From assembly GCF_003688935.1 (NCBI RefSeq), contig NZ_REGE01000002.1:186001-250000 (forward strand): a stretch of 64,000 nucleotides of DNA. Reading direction: 5' to 3'. Under the pieces are notes generated by a model. That model saw only the letters and a list, made by a program, of their open reading frames with translations, was not told the DNA's origin and ran no database searches. Of this stretch, positions 18,296 to 29,621 are shown piece after piece. The stretch comes from Corynebacterium macginleyi. Lineage in GTDB: Bacteria; Actinomycetota; Actinomycetes; Mycobacteriales; Mycobacteriaceae. The position numbers and the translations under genes were made by a program. Positions within the stretch are counted from its first letter, which is position 1. Each line of letters begins with the position of its first letter.

Positions 18296-19417
18296 TTATG
18301 TGGGTAGGTCTTCAGTGGGCAATTCTTCGGCTCTGCCGAGGTAATCGCCCCGCGTATTACGCACGATTTTATTTCCTTCCTCATCCCAGTCGTAGTGGTT
18401 GTGCGATACAGCCACTACGCCTTGGGTTTTGTCACGCATGTTTTTGATAACCGATGCGAGAACCGTAATGGCTAACACTCCGACAATGACCACCAACGAA
18501 CCGATGGTGGAGATTTCCATGACTGATTCGACATTGTCGCCGCCATTGATGAACGGCAGGTTGTTCTCATGCAGCGCGTGGAAGAGCAGCTTGACGCCGA
18601 TAAAACCAAGGATGATTCCCAGGCCATAGGGTAGGTACACGAGGCGGTCCAAGAGGCCATCGATAAGGAAGTACATTTGGCGCAGGCCCATCAGCGCAAA
18701 TGCGTTGGTGGTAAAGACCAAAAACGCTTCCGAGGTGATGCCGTAAATTGCCGGAATGGAATCGAAGGCAAACATAAGATCGATAAGCCCGATGGACACC
18801 AGCGCCACGAAAAGCGGCGTGAAGGCAAATCTCCCCTTTTTTGAGCCATCGTCCACGCGGTGGGTGAGCTTATCACCGTGGTACTGCGGGGTCACATCTA
18901 CCGCCTTGCGCACAAGCTTAATGATGGCCATATCGTTGGGGTTGGTCTCCGGCGTGTCCCGGATCTCATCGATGACCAACTTGATGGCGGTGTAGAGCAA
19001 GAATATGGCAAAAAAGTAGAAAATGTCGGACCAAGCCGCAATAACCGCTGCACCCAACAGGATGAATATTAAGCGAAAGGCGAGGGCAAGGATGATGCCG
19101 ATTAACAGCACTTTTTGCTGGTATTTGCGCGGGATTTTGAAAGACCCCATGATGAGTGCAAATACGAAAAGGTTATCTACAGAAAGTGCCTGTTCGGTGA
19201 CATAACCGGTAAAGAATTGGATGCCGTGCTCGTGGCCCCACACCGCCCACACGCCACCGCCAAAAACTACAGCGACAGCAATATAGAATAGGGTCCACAG
19301 GCCCGACTCCTTCAGGGTGGGCTCATGCGGACTACGCACGTGCGAATAAAAATCGAATACAAAGAAGGCTAGAATTACCGCACCAGTAACAAGCCATACC
19401 CACAATGGGACGTTCAA
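18296..19417 (-). CDS. TerC family integral membrane protein (metal homeostasis, Alx-like)
   Basis: 373-aa membrane protein with about nine helices and the TerC signature: acidic residues in ALSVDNLFVFALIMGSF and FAFDSIPAIYGIT. TerC/Alx proteins under yybP-ykoY control are linked to manganese export or loading of secreted enzymes. The frame is open to 19513, but the true start is TTG 19417 (MNVPLWVWLV), because GGAGGG lies 9 nt upstream and the further upstream part belongs to a riboswitch. This hydrophilic C-terminal tail (DWDEEGNKIV...) is short. Convergent with the YciI gene. Confidence 0.93.
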   Translation of the reverse strand: MNVPLWVWLVTGAVILAFFVFDFYSHVRSPHEPTLKESGLWTLFYIAVAVVFGGGVWAVWGHEHGIQFFTGYVTEQALSVDNLFVFALIMGSFKIPRKYQQKVLLIGIILALAFRLIFILLGAAVIAAWSDIFYFFAIFLLYTAIKLVIDEIRDTPETNPNDMAIIKLVRKAVDVTPQYHGDKLTHRVDDGSKKGRFAFTPLFVALVSIGLIDLMFAFDSIPAIYGITSEAFLVFTTNAFALMGLRQMYFLIDGLLDRLVYLPYGLGIILGFIGVKLLFHALHENNLPFINGGDNVESVMEISTIGSLVVIVGVLAITVLASVIKNMRDKTQGVVAVSHNHYDWDEEGNKIVRNTRGDYLGRAEELPTEDLPT

Positions 19418-19426
19418 CGCGAGTTC

Positions 19427-19575
19427 CCTCCGGTCGAAATTACTCAATAAAGTGACCGGAGGTCTCCCCCGCCCAGCGACTATCCCTCGCCAGGCCGACA
19501 CGACCGGGAGCACAACGCTACCGTGTTGACGATCTATGCCGAATTTGGGGTACTCCCCTCCAAGACCGTGACCAT
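19427..19575 (-). promoter_or_regulatory. yybP-ykoY (Mn2+) riboswitch upstream of terC
   Basis: On the minus strand the leader shows GGAGGGGAGTA near 19565-19550, a CGTCAACACGG stretch, then GGGCGGGGGAGACCTCC. These correspond to the conserved L1 (GGGGAGUAG) and L3 (GGGC-AGACCU) parts of the manganese aptamer. The 3' side CCTCCGGTC (19454-19462) can pair with GACCGGAGG (19427-19435), which contains the terC ribosome site. The same CCTCC can instead close aptamer stem P1 with GGAGG. Binding of Mn2+ would therefore free the ribosome site. Edges are approximate. Confidence 0.85.
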
Positions 19576-19585
19576 CTTACACTAC

Positions 19586-22500
19586 TTAGAATGCCCCGGA
19601 CGATGGGTTATAAGTTGCTTGCACCGTCCGCGTATCGGTTTTGGGCGCATCGGAGGAATCGGAAGTAGCGGAATCTTCGGAACCGTCCGGATCCTCATCT
19701 GTTTGTGCTTGGTTCATCTCATCCTGGATTTCCTTAGGAGCATCAGCAGGATCGGCGCCCTTAATCATCCACAGGATGGTATCAAGTTCTTCCGGCTTGA
19801 CCAGCACCTCCCGCGCCTTCGAGCCTTCCGATGGTCCAACGACGCCGCGAGATTCCATCAAGTCCATCAGGCGCCCCGCCTTAGCAAAGCCAATGCGCAG
19901 CTTGCGCTGCAACATTGAGGTAGAGCCCAGTTGGGCAGTCACCACAAGCTCCACGGCCTCTAGGAGGTCATCCATGTCCTTGCCGATGTCATCGTCGATT
20001 TCTTTCTTTGACTCGGACTGCTTTTCCTCGGTCACGCCCTCGGTGTAGTTTGGGGCAGCCTGGGACTTCGCGGCTTCGACGACATCCATAACCTCATCGT
20101 CGGAGACGAATGCGCCCTGCATACGCACCGGCCGTTTGCCCTGCGGGATAAATAGACCATCACCCATGCCGATGAGCTTTTCCGCACCGCCTTGGTCCAA
20201 GATCACGCGGGAGTCGGTCAAAGATGAGGTAGCGAAAGCCAAGCGGGAAGGCACGTTGGTCTTGATGAGGCCAGTCACCACATCGACAGACGGGCGCTGG
20301 GTGGCAAGCACCAAGTGGATGCCGGCGGCACGGGCCTTTTGGGTAATACGGACGATAGAGTCCTCAATCTCCTTCGGGGCAGTCATCATCAAGTCCGCCA
20401 GCTCGTCCACGACGCAAACGATATAGGGATATGGACGGACCTCGCGCTCAGAGCCGACCGGTGCCTGGTACTCGCCGGAGACCACCTTGCGGTTATAGTC
20501 CTCGATCTTGCGCACGCGTGCGGCCTTCATATCCATGTACCGCTGCTCCATCTCCTCCACTAACCATTGGAGGGCTGCAGCAGCCTTCTTCGGCTGGGTA
20601 ATGATAGGTGTGATCAGATGAGGGATGCCTTCATAGGGGGTAAGCTCCACCATCTTAGGATCAACGAGGATCAGGCGCACCTGCTCCGGGGTGGCGCGGG
20701 TGAGTAGCGAAACCAGCATGGAATTCACGAACGCGGACTTACCCGAGCCAGTGGCACCGGCAACAAGCAGGTGCGGCATTTTTTGTACAGAAAAGGACGT
20801 ATATTCACCTTCGATGTCTTTACCCAAGCCAATCAACATTGGGTCCGGAGAAGAGACCATGCTGGGCGCGTCCAATACCTCGCGTAGGTGGACCATTTCG
20901 CGGTCCGGGTTAGGAACCTCGATTCCCACCGCGGACTTACCTGGAATCGGTGTAAGCAAACGCAGATTATCGGTAGCCACAGCGTACGCCAGGTTGGACT
21001 GCAGGTTCGTAATCTTGGAAACTTTCACACCTGGTCCGAGCTCAATCTCGTAGCGAGTAACCGTAGGGCCACGGCTGAAGCCCGTTACTTGGGCATTGAC
21101 GTTAAACTCTTCAAAGACGTCCGTGATGGCTTCAATGATGCGGTCATTGATTTCGGTTCGTTCTTTCGCCGGCGTACCTGGGGTCAGGAGGTCGGTGGAT
21201 GGCACCGCATAGCTGTCATTACCGGGTTTCGCTGGGGCGGATAGTTGGGGCTGTGGGGCAGACTGCTCCGCCGCGGCGGATTCCACCCGAGCGCCGGTGA
21301 TCGCATCACGTCCGGAGCGCTGCCGGAACAGACGGCGGGCTTCCTCATGTGCTGCTGACACCGCGTCAGATCCAGCCTTCACAGCGCCTGCCGCAGCTGC
21401 AACACCCGCGGCATCCGCAACACCCGCGGCATCCGCAACACCCGCGGCATCCGCAATACCCTCGGCAGCTGCAACACCCTCGGCAGCTGCAGCTGCCGAG
21501 GTGTGGGCGCGGGAACCCGCGTTGTTGACGGTGCCTTTGTGACGGCCGGACGAAGAACTGCCAATGGCAGCGCCCAAAACGCGGGTGGGATCACTATCTG
21601 GCAGCGCCGGTTGAGTGGATTCCGCGTCGTCTGCGTACTCAGCGTCATCTACTGCTGGGAAGGCATCGGTGTCCCCCATGCGGGAATTCGCGCCGTAGCC
21701 CAATTCTTCATCGCTGCGATCTACCAACTCGTGACCCGCGCGCACCGGGGTATCGAAGGCAACGGTGTGGTCGCTTGCAGGGACATCGGCAAGCGGCCGC
21801 ACAGGATAAGAGGTGCCAGACCGACGCGGAGTAAACGTGCCGCCGCGTTTCGTAGCTGGAGGCTGCGAGCGCTCGCGGCCGTGGGCAATATTATCGATAT
21901 CGTCAGATACGTGACCGTAAAGATCGTCCTCGTCGGTGTCTTCACGGTCCGCATCGCTACCAGCAAAAAGGGAAAAAGCCGAACGCAGCGAATCCGCCAC
22001 GAGCTCGTAGGTCTCGCGGATGGTAATACCGGTAACCAACAGCGCACCATAAATTATGACGAGAAAAAGCAGCGGGGCCGCGACATACGCGGTAAATGCA
22101 GCGTCCAAAACCCCGCCCATGGCAAAACCGACGACACCGCCGGCCCCGCCTGCGGTATCGGTGGTAAATCCAAGCGGTGGGTTACCAGCAAAGATGTGGA
22201 TCACGCTCAGCATCCCCAGCACAATAATCGTCGTGCCGCCTGCAATGCGCGGCTTAATGCGCCCTGGCGAACCATCCATTTCCATCATGAGCGAAATGGC
22301 TAGCACGACAAGCGCGACGGGAAGTACCCAGGCACCGGCGCCGATGACGTAGCGCACCAGGTTGCCCACCCAGGCGCCCACCTGGCCGGTAACACCAAAC
22401 CATACGGTGGCAGCGAGGACAATGGCTATGCCAATGAGCACCAAGGCGACCGCGTCTGGGTTGTTAACTCGCCACCCGTTCTGTGACGAGGACACTGCTT

Positions 22501-22930
22501 CCTCTTCATCTGCGATATCGCGCACGCGAGTTACCTTGCTTTTCTTTTTGTTCCCGGCCCTATCAGAAATTTCCTGTGGCTCCCTCGTTTTCTCGAAATC
22601 CTCCATACCTTCTGGAGGTGATCCCTGGCTCGGCTTTAGGCCCGCGAGGCCCTTGCTGACGCCACGGGCAACATTGCCCATTCCGCGCGCGGTGGCTCCA
22701 AAAGCAGCACCAAGCCCCTTGCCGACAGCCCGAAATGCGCTCCCCGTACGCTCCTGCGTCGTCCCTGCCGCCCTCCCGGACGACGGCATCGCTAGGGTCT
22801 CCGACACGCCGCCGCTGGACTGACTGCGGCCGGATGGCCGTGACCAGTTAGCTTTCCGGCCAGGCGCACTTTTGGATGCTCGCGTCGGGTTACGGCGCGA
22901 TCCACGAGAGGAGGCATTTTTGACAGACAT
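19586..22930 (-). CDS. ftsK: DNA translocase FtsK/SpoIIIE
   Basis: Septal DNA pump that segregates chromosome termini. 1114 aa: basic Ser/Arg-rich N-terminus, about four membrane helices (roughly residues 145-300), a long Ala/Asp-rich low-complexity linker with a hexapeptide repeat, then the RecA-like motor with Walker [12 protein letters not shown] (near 720) and Walker [11 protein letters not shown] (near 840), and a C-terminal gamma winged helix (near 980-1045, [24 protein letters not shown]) for KOPS recognition. ATG 22930 is chosen; GTG 22939 is also in frame. The C-terminal 65 residues are acidic and Thr/Ser-rich. Confidence 0.96.
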   Translation of the reverse strand: MSVKNASSRGSRRNPTRASKSAPGRKANWSRPSGRSQSSGGVSETLAMPSSGRAAGTTQERTGSAFRAVGKGLGAAFGATARGMGNVARGVSKGLAGLKPSQGSPPEGMEDFEKTREPQEISDRAGNKKKSKVTRVRDIADEEEAVSSSQNGWRVNNPDAVALVLIGIAIVLAATVWFGVTGQVGAWVGNLVRYVIGAGAWVLPVALVVLAISLMMEMDGSPGRIKPRIAGGTTIIVLGMLSVIHIFAGNPPLGFTTDTAGGAGGVVGFAMGGVLDAAFTAYVAAPLLFLVIIYGALLVTGITIRETYELVADSLRSAFSLFAGSDADREDTDEDDLYGHVSDDIDNIAHGRERSQPPATKRGGTFTPRRSGTSYPVRPLADVPASDHTVAFDTPVRAGHELVDRSDEELGYGANSRMGDTDAFPAVDDAEYADDAESTQPALPDSDPTRVLGAAIGSSSSGRHKGTVNNAGSRAHTSAAAAAEGVAAAEGIADAAGVADAAGVADAAGVAAAAGAVKAGSDAVSAAHEEARRLFRQRSGRDAITGARVESAAAEQSAPQPQLSAPAKPGNDSYAVPSTDLLTPGTPAKERTEINDRIIEAITDVFEEFNVNAQVTGFSRGPTVTRYEIELGPGVKVSKITNLQSNLAYAVATDNLRLLTPIPGKSAVGIEVPNPDREMVHLREVLDAPSMVSSPDPMLIGLGKDIEGEYTSFSVQKMPHLLVAGATGSGKSAFVNSMLVSLLTRATPEQVRLILVDPKMVELTPYEGIPHLITPIITQPKKAAAALQWLVEEMEQRYMDMKAARVRKIEDYNRKVVSGEYQAPVGSEREVRPYPYIVCVVDELADLMMTAPKEIEDSIVRITQKARAAGIHLVLATQRPSVDVVTGLIKTNVPSRLAFATSSLTDSRVILDQGGAEKLIGMGDGLFIPQGKRPVRMQGAFVSDDEVMDVVEAAKSQAAPNYTEGVTEEKQSESKKEIDDDIGKDMDDLLEAVELVVTAQLGSTSMLQRKLRIGFAKAGRLMDLMESRGVVGPSEGSKAREVLVKPEELDTILWMIKGADPADAPKEIQDEMNQAQTDEDPDGSEDSATSDSSDAPKTDTRTVQATYNPSSGAF
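21381..21488. repeat. 18-bp tandem repeat inside ftsK
   Basis: About six 18-bp units. Three are perfect copies (21399-21416, 21417-21434, 21435-21452) and two flanking units diverge at the 3' half. On the minus strand they encode the hexapeptide ADAAGV (variants [12 protein letters not shown]) in the FtsK linker. Unit length is a multiple of three, so copy-number change would keep the frame. Confidence 0.9.
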
Positions 22931-23005
22931 GTTATTCACATTAACCGGAAAACCCCACAAATCACATAAGCCACACGCGTGGCATGGATAGTTAATCGCG
23001 AATTA

Positions 23006-23032
23006 CCCCGCGATCGCGCCGACTAGGCGGGG
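23006..23032 (-). terminator. Probable terminator downstream of the TIGR03085 gene
   Basis: CCCCGC (23006-23011) and GCGGGG (23027-23032) form a 6-bp GC stem just after the stop of the gene ending at 23062. There is no clear T tract, which is common in this phylum. Confidence 0.4.
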
Positions 23033-23061
23033 CACAAACCGTTAAAAAGTCTAAATCTAGC

Positions 23062-23688
23062 CTACAGAGTTGACATTCTGATAGCAGACTCATCACCTGT
23101 GATGGTGACTTGGACTACGTCGCGCCCGTACGTCCAGAGCAAGAGCTCGCCGACTTCTCCACTGACCCGGACCACCTGATCTCCGCGATCTGCCACTCTA
23201 TTCTTATCTGCTACAACGATGCGCGAGAGCCCATCAGGTTGCAGAACAACCGGCTGGGTGGACTTGCGCAGGCTGAAAGTGGACCAGATCTTCAAAAAAC
23301 GGTGCAGCTTTTTCTGCACCGCTGCAGAAAAATCACGTGGTTCGGTCTGACCATTGGCACGACGGATATCCTCGTGGTGAATAAAATGCTCGGCCAAGTT
23401 CTGCTGGGCATCAAGAAAGCGTACGGGATTGAGCTTTGCTGGCCCCCTCCCCCAGGCATCAACAAGCTCGTCAAAGTCTCGGCGGGCGATTTTGGCGGAC
23501 ACTTTCTCCAGACGAGGTTTAAAGGCAGCAAGGAACATCCCTACCGCGGCATCTGGTCGGTTTTCGCGTACCCATAGGTGAGTGACTAAGTCGCGCGTCG
23601 TCCATCCCTCACACAGCGTGGGGGCATCGGGACCTAACTGATGGAATAGCGCGACCATCTTGGCGCGTTCGGAAGATGAAAACGACAT
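23062..23688 (-). CDS. TIGR03085 family protein (DinB/mycothiol-dependent-enzyme fold)
   Basis: 208 aa, related to the actinobacterial TIGR03085 family in the DinB/maleylpyruvate-isomerase superfamily. The metal-site pattern of the fold is seen as the N-terminal LCEGWTTRDLVTHLWVRE and the later EHFIHHEDIRRA, supplying His ligands. No enzymatic role is established. Its syntenic place beside RNase J and ftsK is conserved. ATG 23688 is used (MSFSSSERAKMV); an ATG four codons earlier is possible. The start codon lies in the arm of a strong hairpin. Confidence 0.9.
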   Translation of the reverse strand: MSFSSSERAKMVALFHQLGPDAPTLCEGWTTRDLVTHLWVRENRPDAAVGMFLAAFKPRLEKVSAKIARRDFDELVDAWGRGPAKLNPVRFLDAQQNLAEHFIHHEDIRRANGQTEPRDFSAAVQKKLHRFLKIWSTFSLRKSTQPVVLQPDGLSRIVVADKNRVADRGDQVVRVSGEVGELLLWTYGRDVVQVTITGDESAIRMSTL

Positions 23689-23728
23689 GCGCCCCAGCAT
23701 ACCGAGGACATCGACAGGCTGGGGCGCA
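23688..23728 (-). terminator. 11-bp hairpin between rnj and the TIGR03085 gene, overlapping a start codon
   Basis: GCTGGGGCGCA (23718-23728) pairs perfectly with TGCGCCCCAGC (23688-23698), with a 19-nt loop. On the minus strand it follows... the upstream edge of the TIGR03085 leader: its 3' arm ends inside that gene's ATG. RNase J lies at higher coordinates and is read towards this gene only after its stop at 23763, which is beyond the hairpin, so the hairpin sits 34 bp past the rnj stop. It could end the rnj message or mask the next start. Confidence 0.6.
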
Positions 23729-23762
23729 AAACTATGCCGGGATCAAACCCTTTGAGGAAAAC

Positions 23763-25901
23763 CTACAGCGACTCACGGCTGGCATCGACATCGGCGTCAT
23801 CCGCAAGCAGGATACCCGAATTTGTCGGCACGATGGTAGGCAAGATGACCGGCTCGCGCTTGTACTTGGAATCCATGAGCTTGGAGACCTTGCGCCGTAG
23901 CTTTTGCACCATCCGGTAGGTGTCATTCTCGCCTTCCGCGGCGAGATCATTCATGGTATTTTCCACCATTTCCGCAACCTCAGGCACCACGCCGCGGTCA
24001 TCATCGGAGAAGCCCGTGGTCGCCACGGTGGGGTGCTCCAGCAGGCGGGAGGTACGGTTATCGATCACGCAGGTGATGGATACCACGCCACCTGCGCCCA
24101 GGTTAGTGCGGTCCGCCAAAGTATCATCATCGACATCGCCCATGGACACGCCATCGACGTAGAGGTGGCCGACCTGCAGCTGACCGACGACCTCTGCGCG
24201 ACCCTTGCGCAAATCGACCACGACTCCGTTTTGCGCCAAGACCGTCCGGTCGCGGGCCACGCCGGTGGAAATCGCCAATTCTTTATTGGCGCGCAGGTGG
24301 CGCCACTCGCCGTGGACCGGCATAGCATTGCGGGGTCGCGCCGCGTTGTAGAGGAAGAGCAGCTCGCCAGAGTAGCCGTGGCCAGAAGCGTGGACCTTGA
24401 CGTCCTGGTTGGTGATTACATTCGCACCGATCTGGGACAGCATGTTGATCACGCCGAAGACGGCCTCCTCATTGCCTGGAATGAGCGAGGAGGAGAAGAT
24501 AATGGTATCGCCATCGCGCACCGTAATCTGCCGGTGTTCGCGGCGTGCCATGCGAGACAACGCTGCCATCGGCTCACCCTGTGTACCGGTAGTAATGAGC
24601 ATGGTCTTGTGCGGAGCCATCTTTGCAGCCTCATCGATGGGGATGATGGTACCGCGCGGGACCTTCAAAAAGCCCATCTTTTCCGCAATTTCCATATTTC
24701 GTATCATCGAACGGCCATTGAAGGCAACCTTGCGGCCGTTGGCCACGGCAGCATCGATGGCGGCCTGAACTCGGTAAACGTTCGAGGCGAAGGAAGCTAG
24801 GATGACGCGCTGCGGTGCGCTTGCCACCAGGCGCTTGAAGTTTGCCGGAATATCTCCCTCGGAAGCGGATACGCCCGGCACGGTGGCGTTGGTGGAATCG
24901 CACAGCATGAGGTCGACGCCCTCGTCGCCATATCGAGACAACGCCGGAAGGTCAGTCGGACGGTTATCTAACGGGGTTTGATCCAGCTTGATATCACCGG
25001 TGTGAATGATATTGCCGGCCGGGGTGCCCAGCATAATGCCAAGCGCATCAGGCACGGAATGGTTGACCGCCCAGAAGCGAACCCGGAAGCAGCCGTAAGT
25101 CACGTCGGACTTCTCGTTGACCTCAATGAACTTCGGCTTCTGACGGTGTTCCTTACACTTCGCCGCAATAAGCGCGATGGTGAAACGAGAGGCCACAATG
25201 GGAATATCTGGGCGCAGCTTCAACAGCCATGGGATAGCGCCGATGTGGTCTTCGTGGGCGTGGGTAACCACGAGGGCCTTGACCTTGTCGATCTTCTTCT
25301 CAATCGGTCCGAAGTCCGGCAGGATGAGATCCACGCCAGGCTCGCCGGAGGACGGGAAAAGCACGCCACAATCAATGATGAGCAGCTCGTTACCGTACTC
25401 GAATACCGTCATGTTGCGGCCGATCTCAGAAATACCACCCAGAGCGTAGATGCGCAGAGCATCTTTCGGCTGCTTCGGCGGTTCTGGCAAGCGCTTGGTC
25501 AAATCCGCCCCCTGCATCGACTTCGGCACATTGCGGCGGCCGCGGTTATTGCCGCTACGACCCTTGCCGTTGCCATTCTTTCCGTTGCCACCGTTGGTGT
25601 TCTTATTGTTGCCGCCCTGGTTAGCGCCACCCTGGCCATTGCCCTTATTGCCGTTTCCGCCACGGCCACGGCCACGGCCGCCGCGGGAACGCGAGCGGCG
25701 ATCGTTGTGAGCACCTTCGTTGTTATTATCGGCAGAGTTGTTCTGTCCAGAGCTGCCCTGCTTCTCCTTACCGGCGTCACCGGAGTTATTGGCAGGGGCC
25801 TGAAATACGGGCGAAGCCGCCTCATTGGAGGCGGTCTCAGTTTCCGACGGTGGACCCGCCTTGCGGGTAACCTTACGGGAACGATTACGGGGTTCAGTCA
25901 T
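23763..25901 (-). CDS. rnj: Ribonuclease J
   Basis: Metallo-beta-lactamase/beta-CASP ribonuclease with endo- and 5'-exonuclease activity. 712 aa: a disordered N-terminal region of about 140 residues rich in Gly, Arg and Asn with RGRGRGG-type repeats, then the metal site THAHEDHIG (near residue 214), the beta-CASP domain, and the C-terminal domain. The long basic N-terminal extension is typical of actinobacterial enzymes and probably binds RNA. It starts 2 bp after the dapA stop, with GGAG upstream, so it is cotranscribed with dapA, thyX and dapB. Confidence 0.96.
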   Translation of the reverse strand: MTEPRNRSRKVTRKAGPPSETETASNEAASPVFQAPANNSGDAGKEKQGSSGQNNSADNNNEGAHNDRRSRSRGGRGRGRGGNGNKGNGQGGANQGGNNKNTNGGNGKNGNGKGRSGNNRGRRNVPKSMQGADLTKRLPEPPKQPKDALRIYALGGISEIGRNMTVFEYGNELLIIDCGVLFPSSGEPGVDLILPDFGPIEKKIDKVKALVVTHAHEDHIGAIPWLLKLRPDIPIVASRFTIALIAAKCKEHRQKPKFIEVNEKSDVTYGCFRVRFWAVNHSVPDALGIMLGTPAGNIIHTGDIKLDQTPLDNRPTDLPALSRYGDEGVDLMLCDSTNATVPGVSASEGDIPANFKRLVASAPQRVILASFASNVYRVQAAIDAAVANGRKVAFNGRSMIRNMEIAEKMGFLKVPRGTIIPIDEAAKMAPHKTMLITTGTQGEPMAALSRMARREHRQITVRDGDTIIFSSSLIPGNEEAVFGVINMLSQIGANVITNQDVKVHASGHGYSGELLFLYNAARPRNAMPVHGEWRHLRANKELAISTGVARDRTVLAQNGVVVDLRKGRAEVVGQLQVGHLYVDGVSMGDVDDDTLADRTNLGAGGVVSITCVIDNRTSRLLEHPTVATTGFSDDDRGVVPEVAEMVENTMNDLAAEGENDTYRMVQKLRRKVSKLMDSKYKREPVILPTIVPTNSGILLADDADVDASRESL

Positions 25902-25903
25902 TC

Positions 25904-26812
25904 TTAAAGGACTCCAGATTGTTCCAAATCACGGCGAAGTACCTCGCGTTCCTCCTCGCTCGCAGCGGTGACAGGAAGACGGGGATCGCCAACTTCAAAG
26001 CCCTGCAGGCGCAGAGCTTCCTTTGCAAATGTTGCTCCGCCCAACCGCGCCTGAGCACGGGTAAGTGGAAGAAGCGTTGAGTAATTTATTTCTTGCGCGC
26101 GGGCCACATCGCCCGCATCGAAGGATTCATAGAGTTCTACCAAAGCACGCGGAGCAGCGTGACCGATGACGGAGATGAAACCTGAGGCGCCGAGGGCCAG
26201 CCACGGCAGGTTAAGCGGATCGTCACCGGAGTACCACGCCAAGCCGGTTTCTTGGATGAGTTCTGCAGCCGCGGAAAGATCGCCTTTGGCGTCTTTCACG
26301 GCTTGGATAGTCGGCAATTCCGCGAGGCGGCGGAACGTATCCGACGCTACCGGGATGCCCGAGCGGCCAGGAATGTCATAGACACAAATCGGCAGGTCCG
26401 TTGAATTAGCAACTGCGGCAAAATGCTCGTAAACACCCTTTTGGGAGGGCTTGGAATAATACGGAGTCACCACGAGCAAACTATCAGCTCCGGCGTCAGC
26501 GCTAGCTTGAGCAATCTCGATCGAGGTCGCGGTATTGTTTGTGCCGGCGCCTGCACAGATCCGAACGCGGTCTCCTACTTCTTGTTTCACAGCCTTGAGC
26601 AACTCCACCTTTTCGCGCAAAGACGTGGTCGGAGACTCGCCCGTCGTTCCGCCCAAGATGAGTGAATCCACGCCGTTGTCTACGAGATGAGCCGCCAGGC
26701 GGCGACCCGCTTCTAGATCCAGCGCGCCGTCACTATCAAATGGAGTGACCATAGCAACGCCAATGCGACCGAAGGTGTCAACGCCAGTCTTTGCTGTCAT
26801 ACCTGTGCTCAT
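25904..26812 (-). CDS. dapA: 4-hydroxy-tetrahydrodipicolinate synthase DapA
   Basis: Condenses pyruvate with aspartate semialdehyde, the first step specific to lysine and DAP. 302 aa TIM barrel with [10 protein letters not shown], the tyrosine motif [21 protein letters not shown] and the Schiff-base lysine in [13 protein letters not shown] 26812 is chosen; a further ATG at 26800 is possible and an open frame reaches 26839. It sits in a dapB-thyX-dapA-rnj operon on the minus strand. Confidence 0.97.
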   Translation of the reverse strand: MSTGMTAKTGVDTFGRIGVAMVTPFDSDGALDLEAGRRLAAHLVDNGVDSLILGGTTGESPTTSLREKVELLKAVKQEVGDRVRICAGAGTNNTATSIEIAQASADAGADSLLVVTPYYSKPSQKGVYEHFAAVANSTDLPICVYDIPGRSGIPVASDTFRRLAELPTIQAVKDAKGDLSAAAELIQETGLAWYSGDDPLNLPWLALGASGFISVIGHAAPRALVELYESFDAGDVARAQEINYSTLLPLTRAQARLGGATFAKEALRLQGFEVGDPRLPVTAASEEEREVLRRDLEQSGVL

Positions 26813-26866
26813 AGCCGTCAAGGTTACCCGCTCGGGCACCTTTTGACCGCATCCGGGTGCCGCGTG

Positions 26867-27613
26867 TTAAGCGTAAGGGCTCGCGGCCATCCGCGTTCCA
26901 TCGGCCAAAGTGGTGATATGGAAGTCATCGAAAAGCGCTGGTGCTTGCTCCTGCAAATACTCCAAGCACTCGACCGCTACGTGGCGCAATTCCGTATCAG
27001 CATGCTCGGCCGCCCGCGCCCCAATGAAGTGCCGCCAAGCGCGGTAATTACCGGTAACGACGAGTCTAGTTTCCGTCGCATTGGGCAATACCGCACGTGC
27101 GGCCTGGCGTGCTTGCTTCTTTCGCAACAGCGCATTCGGCTCATTAAGCTTTTCTTCCAAGGCTTCTAGCAGCTCATCATAGACAAAACGAGTTTCATCC
27201 ACCGCCTGCATGACCAACCGGCGTAATTGATCATCTTCTTCCACCAGCTTGGGCAACGCTACGTGCATCTCTTTAGGATGCACAAAACGCTGGGATAGCT
27301 GCGAAAAGGAGAAATGCCGGTGCCGGACCCATTCATGACTGGCAGAACGCGATAGGCCCGTGATGTACATCGTTGCCGTTGCGTGTTCCAATAGCGCTAG
27401 ATGGCCAACTTCCATGATGTGGTGCAGGTAGGCGGAATTGGTAGCAGTACGCGGGTTGGGCTTGTCAAAGGACTCATAACAGGCCCTCCCCGCGAATTCG
27501 ACGAGGGCCTCGCCGTCCGTCGCCGTGTCATCAGCACTCCACTGCGTTCCCCGTGGCTCGTGAAACTCGGTAGCGGCAATGAGCTGAATTTTTAGCTCAC
27601 TCGCAGTTGCCAT
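26867..27613 (-). CDS. thyX: Flavin-dependent thymidylate synthase ThyX
   Basis: Makes dTMP from dUMP using FAD and methylene-tetrahydrofolate. 248 aa with the ThyX motif RHR-x7-S seen as [11 protein letters not shown] (residues 97-107), and the C-terminal [12 protein letters not shown] segment. It starts 4 bp after the dapB stop and lies between dapB and dapA, as in C. glutamicum and mycobacteria. No thyA is visible in the window. Confidence 0.97.
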   Translation of the reverse strand: MATASELKIQLIAATEFHEPRGTQWSADDTATDGEALVEFAGRACYESFDKPNPRTATNSAYLHHIMEVGHLALLEHATATMYITGLSRSASHEWVRHRHFSFSQLSQRFVHPKEMHVALPKLVEEDDQLRRLVMQAVDETRFVYDELLEALEEKLNEPNALLRKKQARQAARAVLPNATETRLVVTGNYRAWRHFIGARAAEHADTELRHVAVECLEYLQEQAPALFDDFHITTLADGTRMAASPYA

Positions 27614-27617
27614 ACCG

Positions 27618-28803
<1,186 letters not shown>

Positions 28804-29535
28804 ATGTCTCGATCTGCTCTCACCCGCGTCTTCGCTGCCGGTGCTGGTATGAGCTGCATACTCTCATTGAACGCTTGCTACAGCCCCAGCGATGACACTG
28901 CTGTCGATACCTCGTTCGCCGCACAGGAAGAATCAACCAGCTCGCGGGCGGAATCGATGACGTCATCGGCAAAAACATCGGAGCCCGCTAAAACTACCGC
29001 TGCCGGTCAGCCAACTAAGACGGTAGAAGACACCACCCCGTTAAGTCACAATCGCCACCAAGCCCAGGACAATGTTCCTCACAACGTGTTCGGTGGCATG
29101 GGCGCGCCATCTCTCGCCGATCATCGCCACCTACCTCCGGGTTTGGGCAACCTCGTGCCCACCGGAATTCGGGTAGCCGCCCATGACTCTTATACCCGTG
29201 TCGTGGTTGACCTCGAAGGCGAAGGAGAAGCGGGGTGGTTTACTACCTATACGGCTCAGCCCACACATCAGGCATCGGGACTTCCAGTCGAGGTACAAGG
29301 CGCTACTTTCCTCAACCTTGGTATCGAGGGCACCCCGTGGCCATCGACGCCGGAGTTAGAGCAAAAATTCATGGATACTGGCATCACCCCAGGTGCTGGT
29401 GTCGTGCAAGAGATCAATTACACCACTACCTTCGAGGCACAGACGCAGCTGGTCATCGGGTTAAAAAAGCAAACTCCCTATTCCGTGACCTTCTTACAGG
29501 AACCCAAACGGCTCGTACTTGATTTTCAGAACTAG
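28804..29535 (+). CDS. AMIN-like domain lipoprotein
   Basis: 243-aa predicted lipoprotein. A signal peptide ends in a lipobox-like LSLNAC (Cys about residue 25), then a Ser/Thr/Ala-rich linker, then a globular domain (about residues 115-243) with VRVAAHDSYTRVVVDLEGEGEAGW and RLVLDF, which matches the AMIN-like domain found in actinobacterial (lipo)proteins. It would sit on the outer face of the membrane, perhaps binding cell-wall polymer. ATG 28804 has AGGAAG upstream. It is separated from pnp by a strong bidirectional hairpin. Confidence 0.88.
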   Translation: MSRSALTRVFAAGAGMSCILSLNACYSPSDDTAVDTSFAAQEESTSSRAESMTSSAKTSEPAKTTAAGQPTKTVEDTTPLSHNRHQAQDNVPHNVFGGMGAPSLADHRHLPPGLGNLVPTGIRVAAHDSYTRVVVDLEGEGEAGWFTTYTAQPTHQASGLPVEVQGATFLNLGIEGTPWPSTPELEQKFMDTGITPGAGVVQEINYTTTFEAQTQLVIGLKKQTPYSVTFLQEPKRLVLDFQN

Positions 29536-29558
29536 GTAATCATGACTAGAGCATAGTC

Positions 29559-29599
29559 AGTGGCCCTGCTTCCCACGCATGATGGGAAGCAGGGCCACT
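29559..29599. terminator. Strong bidirectional terminator between lipoprotein gene and pnp
   Basis: A perfect 17-bp stem (29559-29575 with 29583-29599) and a 7-nt loop lies between two converging stops. No T tract on either side. Confidence 0.85.
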
Positions 29600-29621
29600 A
29601 CTGTGAATACAATGTAAGGGA

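Noticed and set aside
21381-21488. Regular 18-bp repeats as a CRISPR array
   Set aside because: The units abut with no spacers and lie in frame within ftsK.
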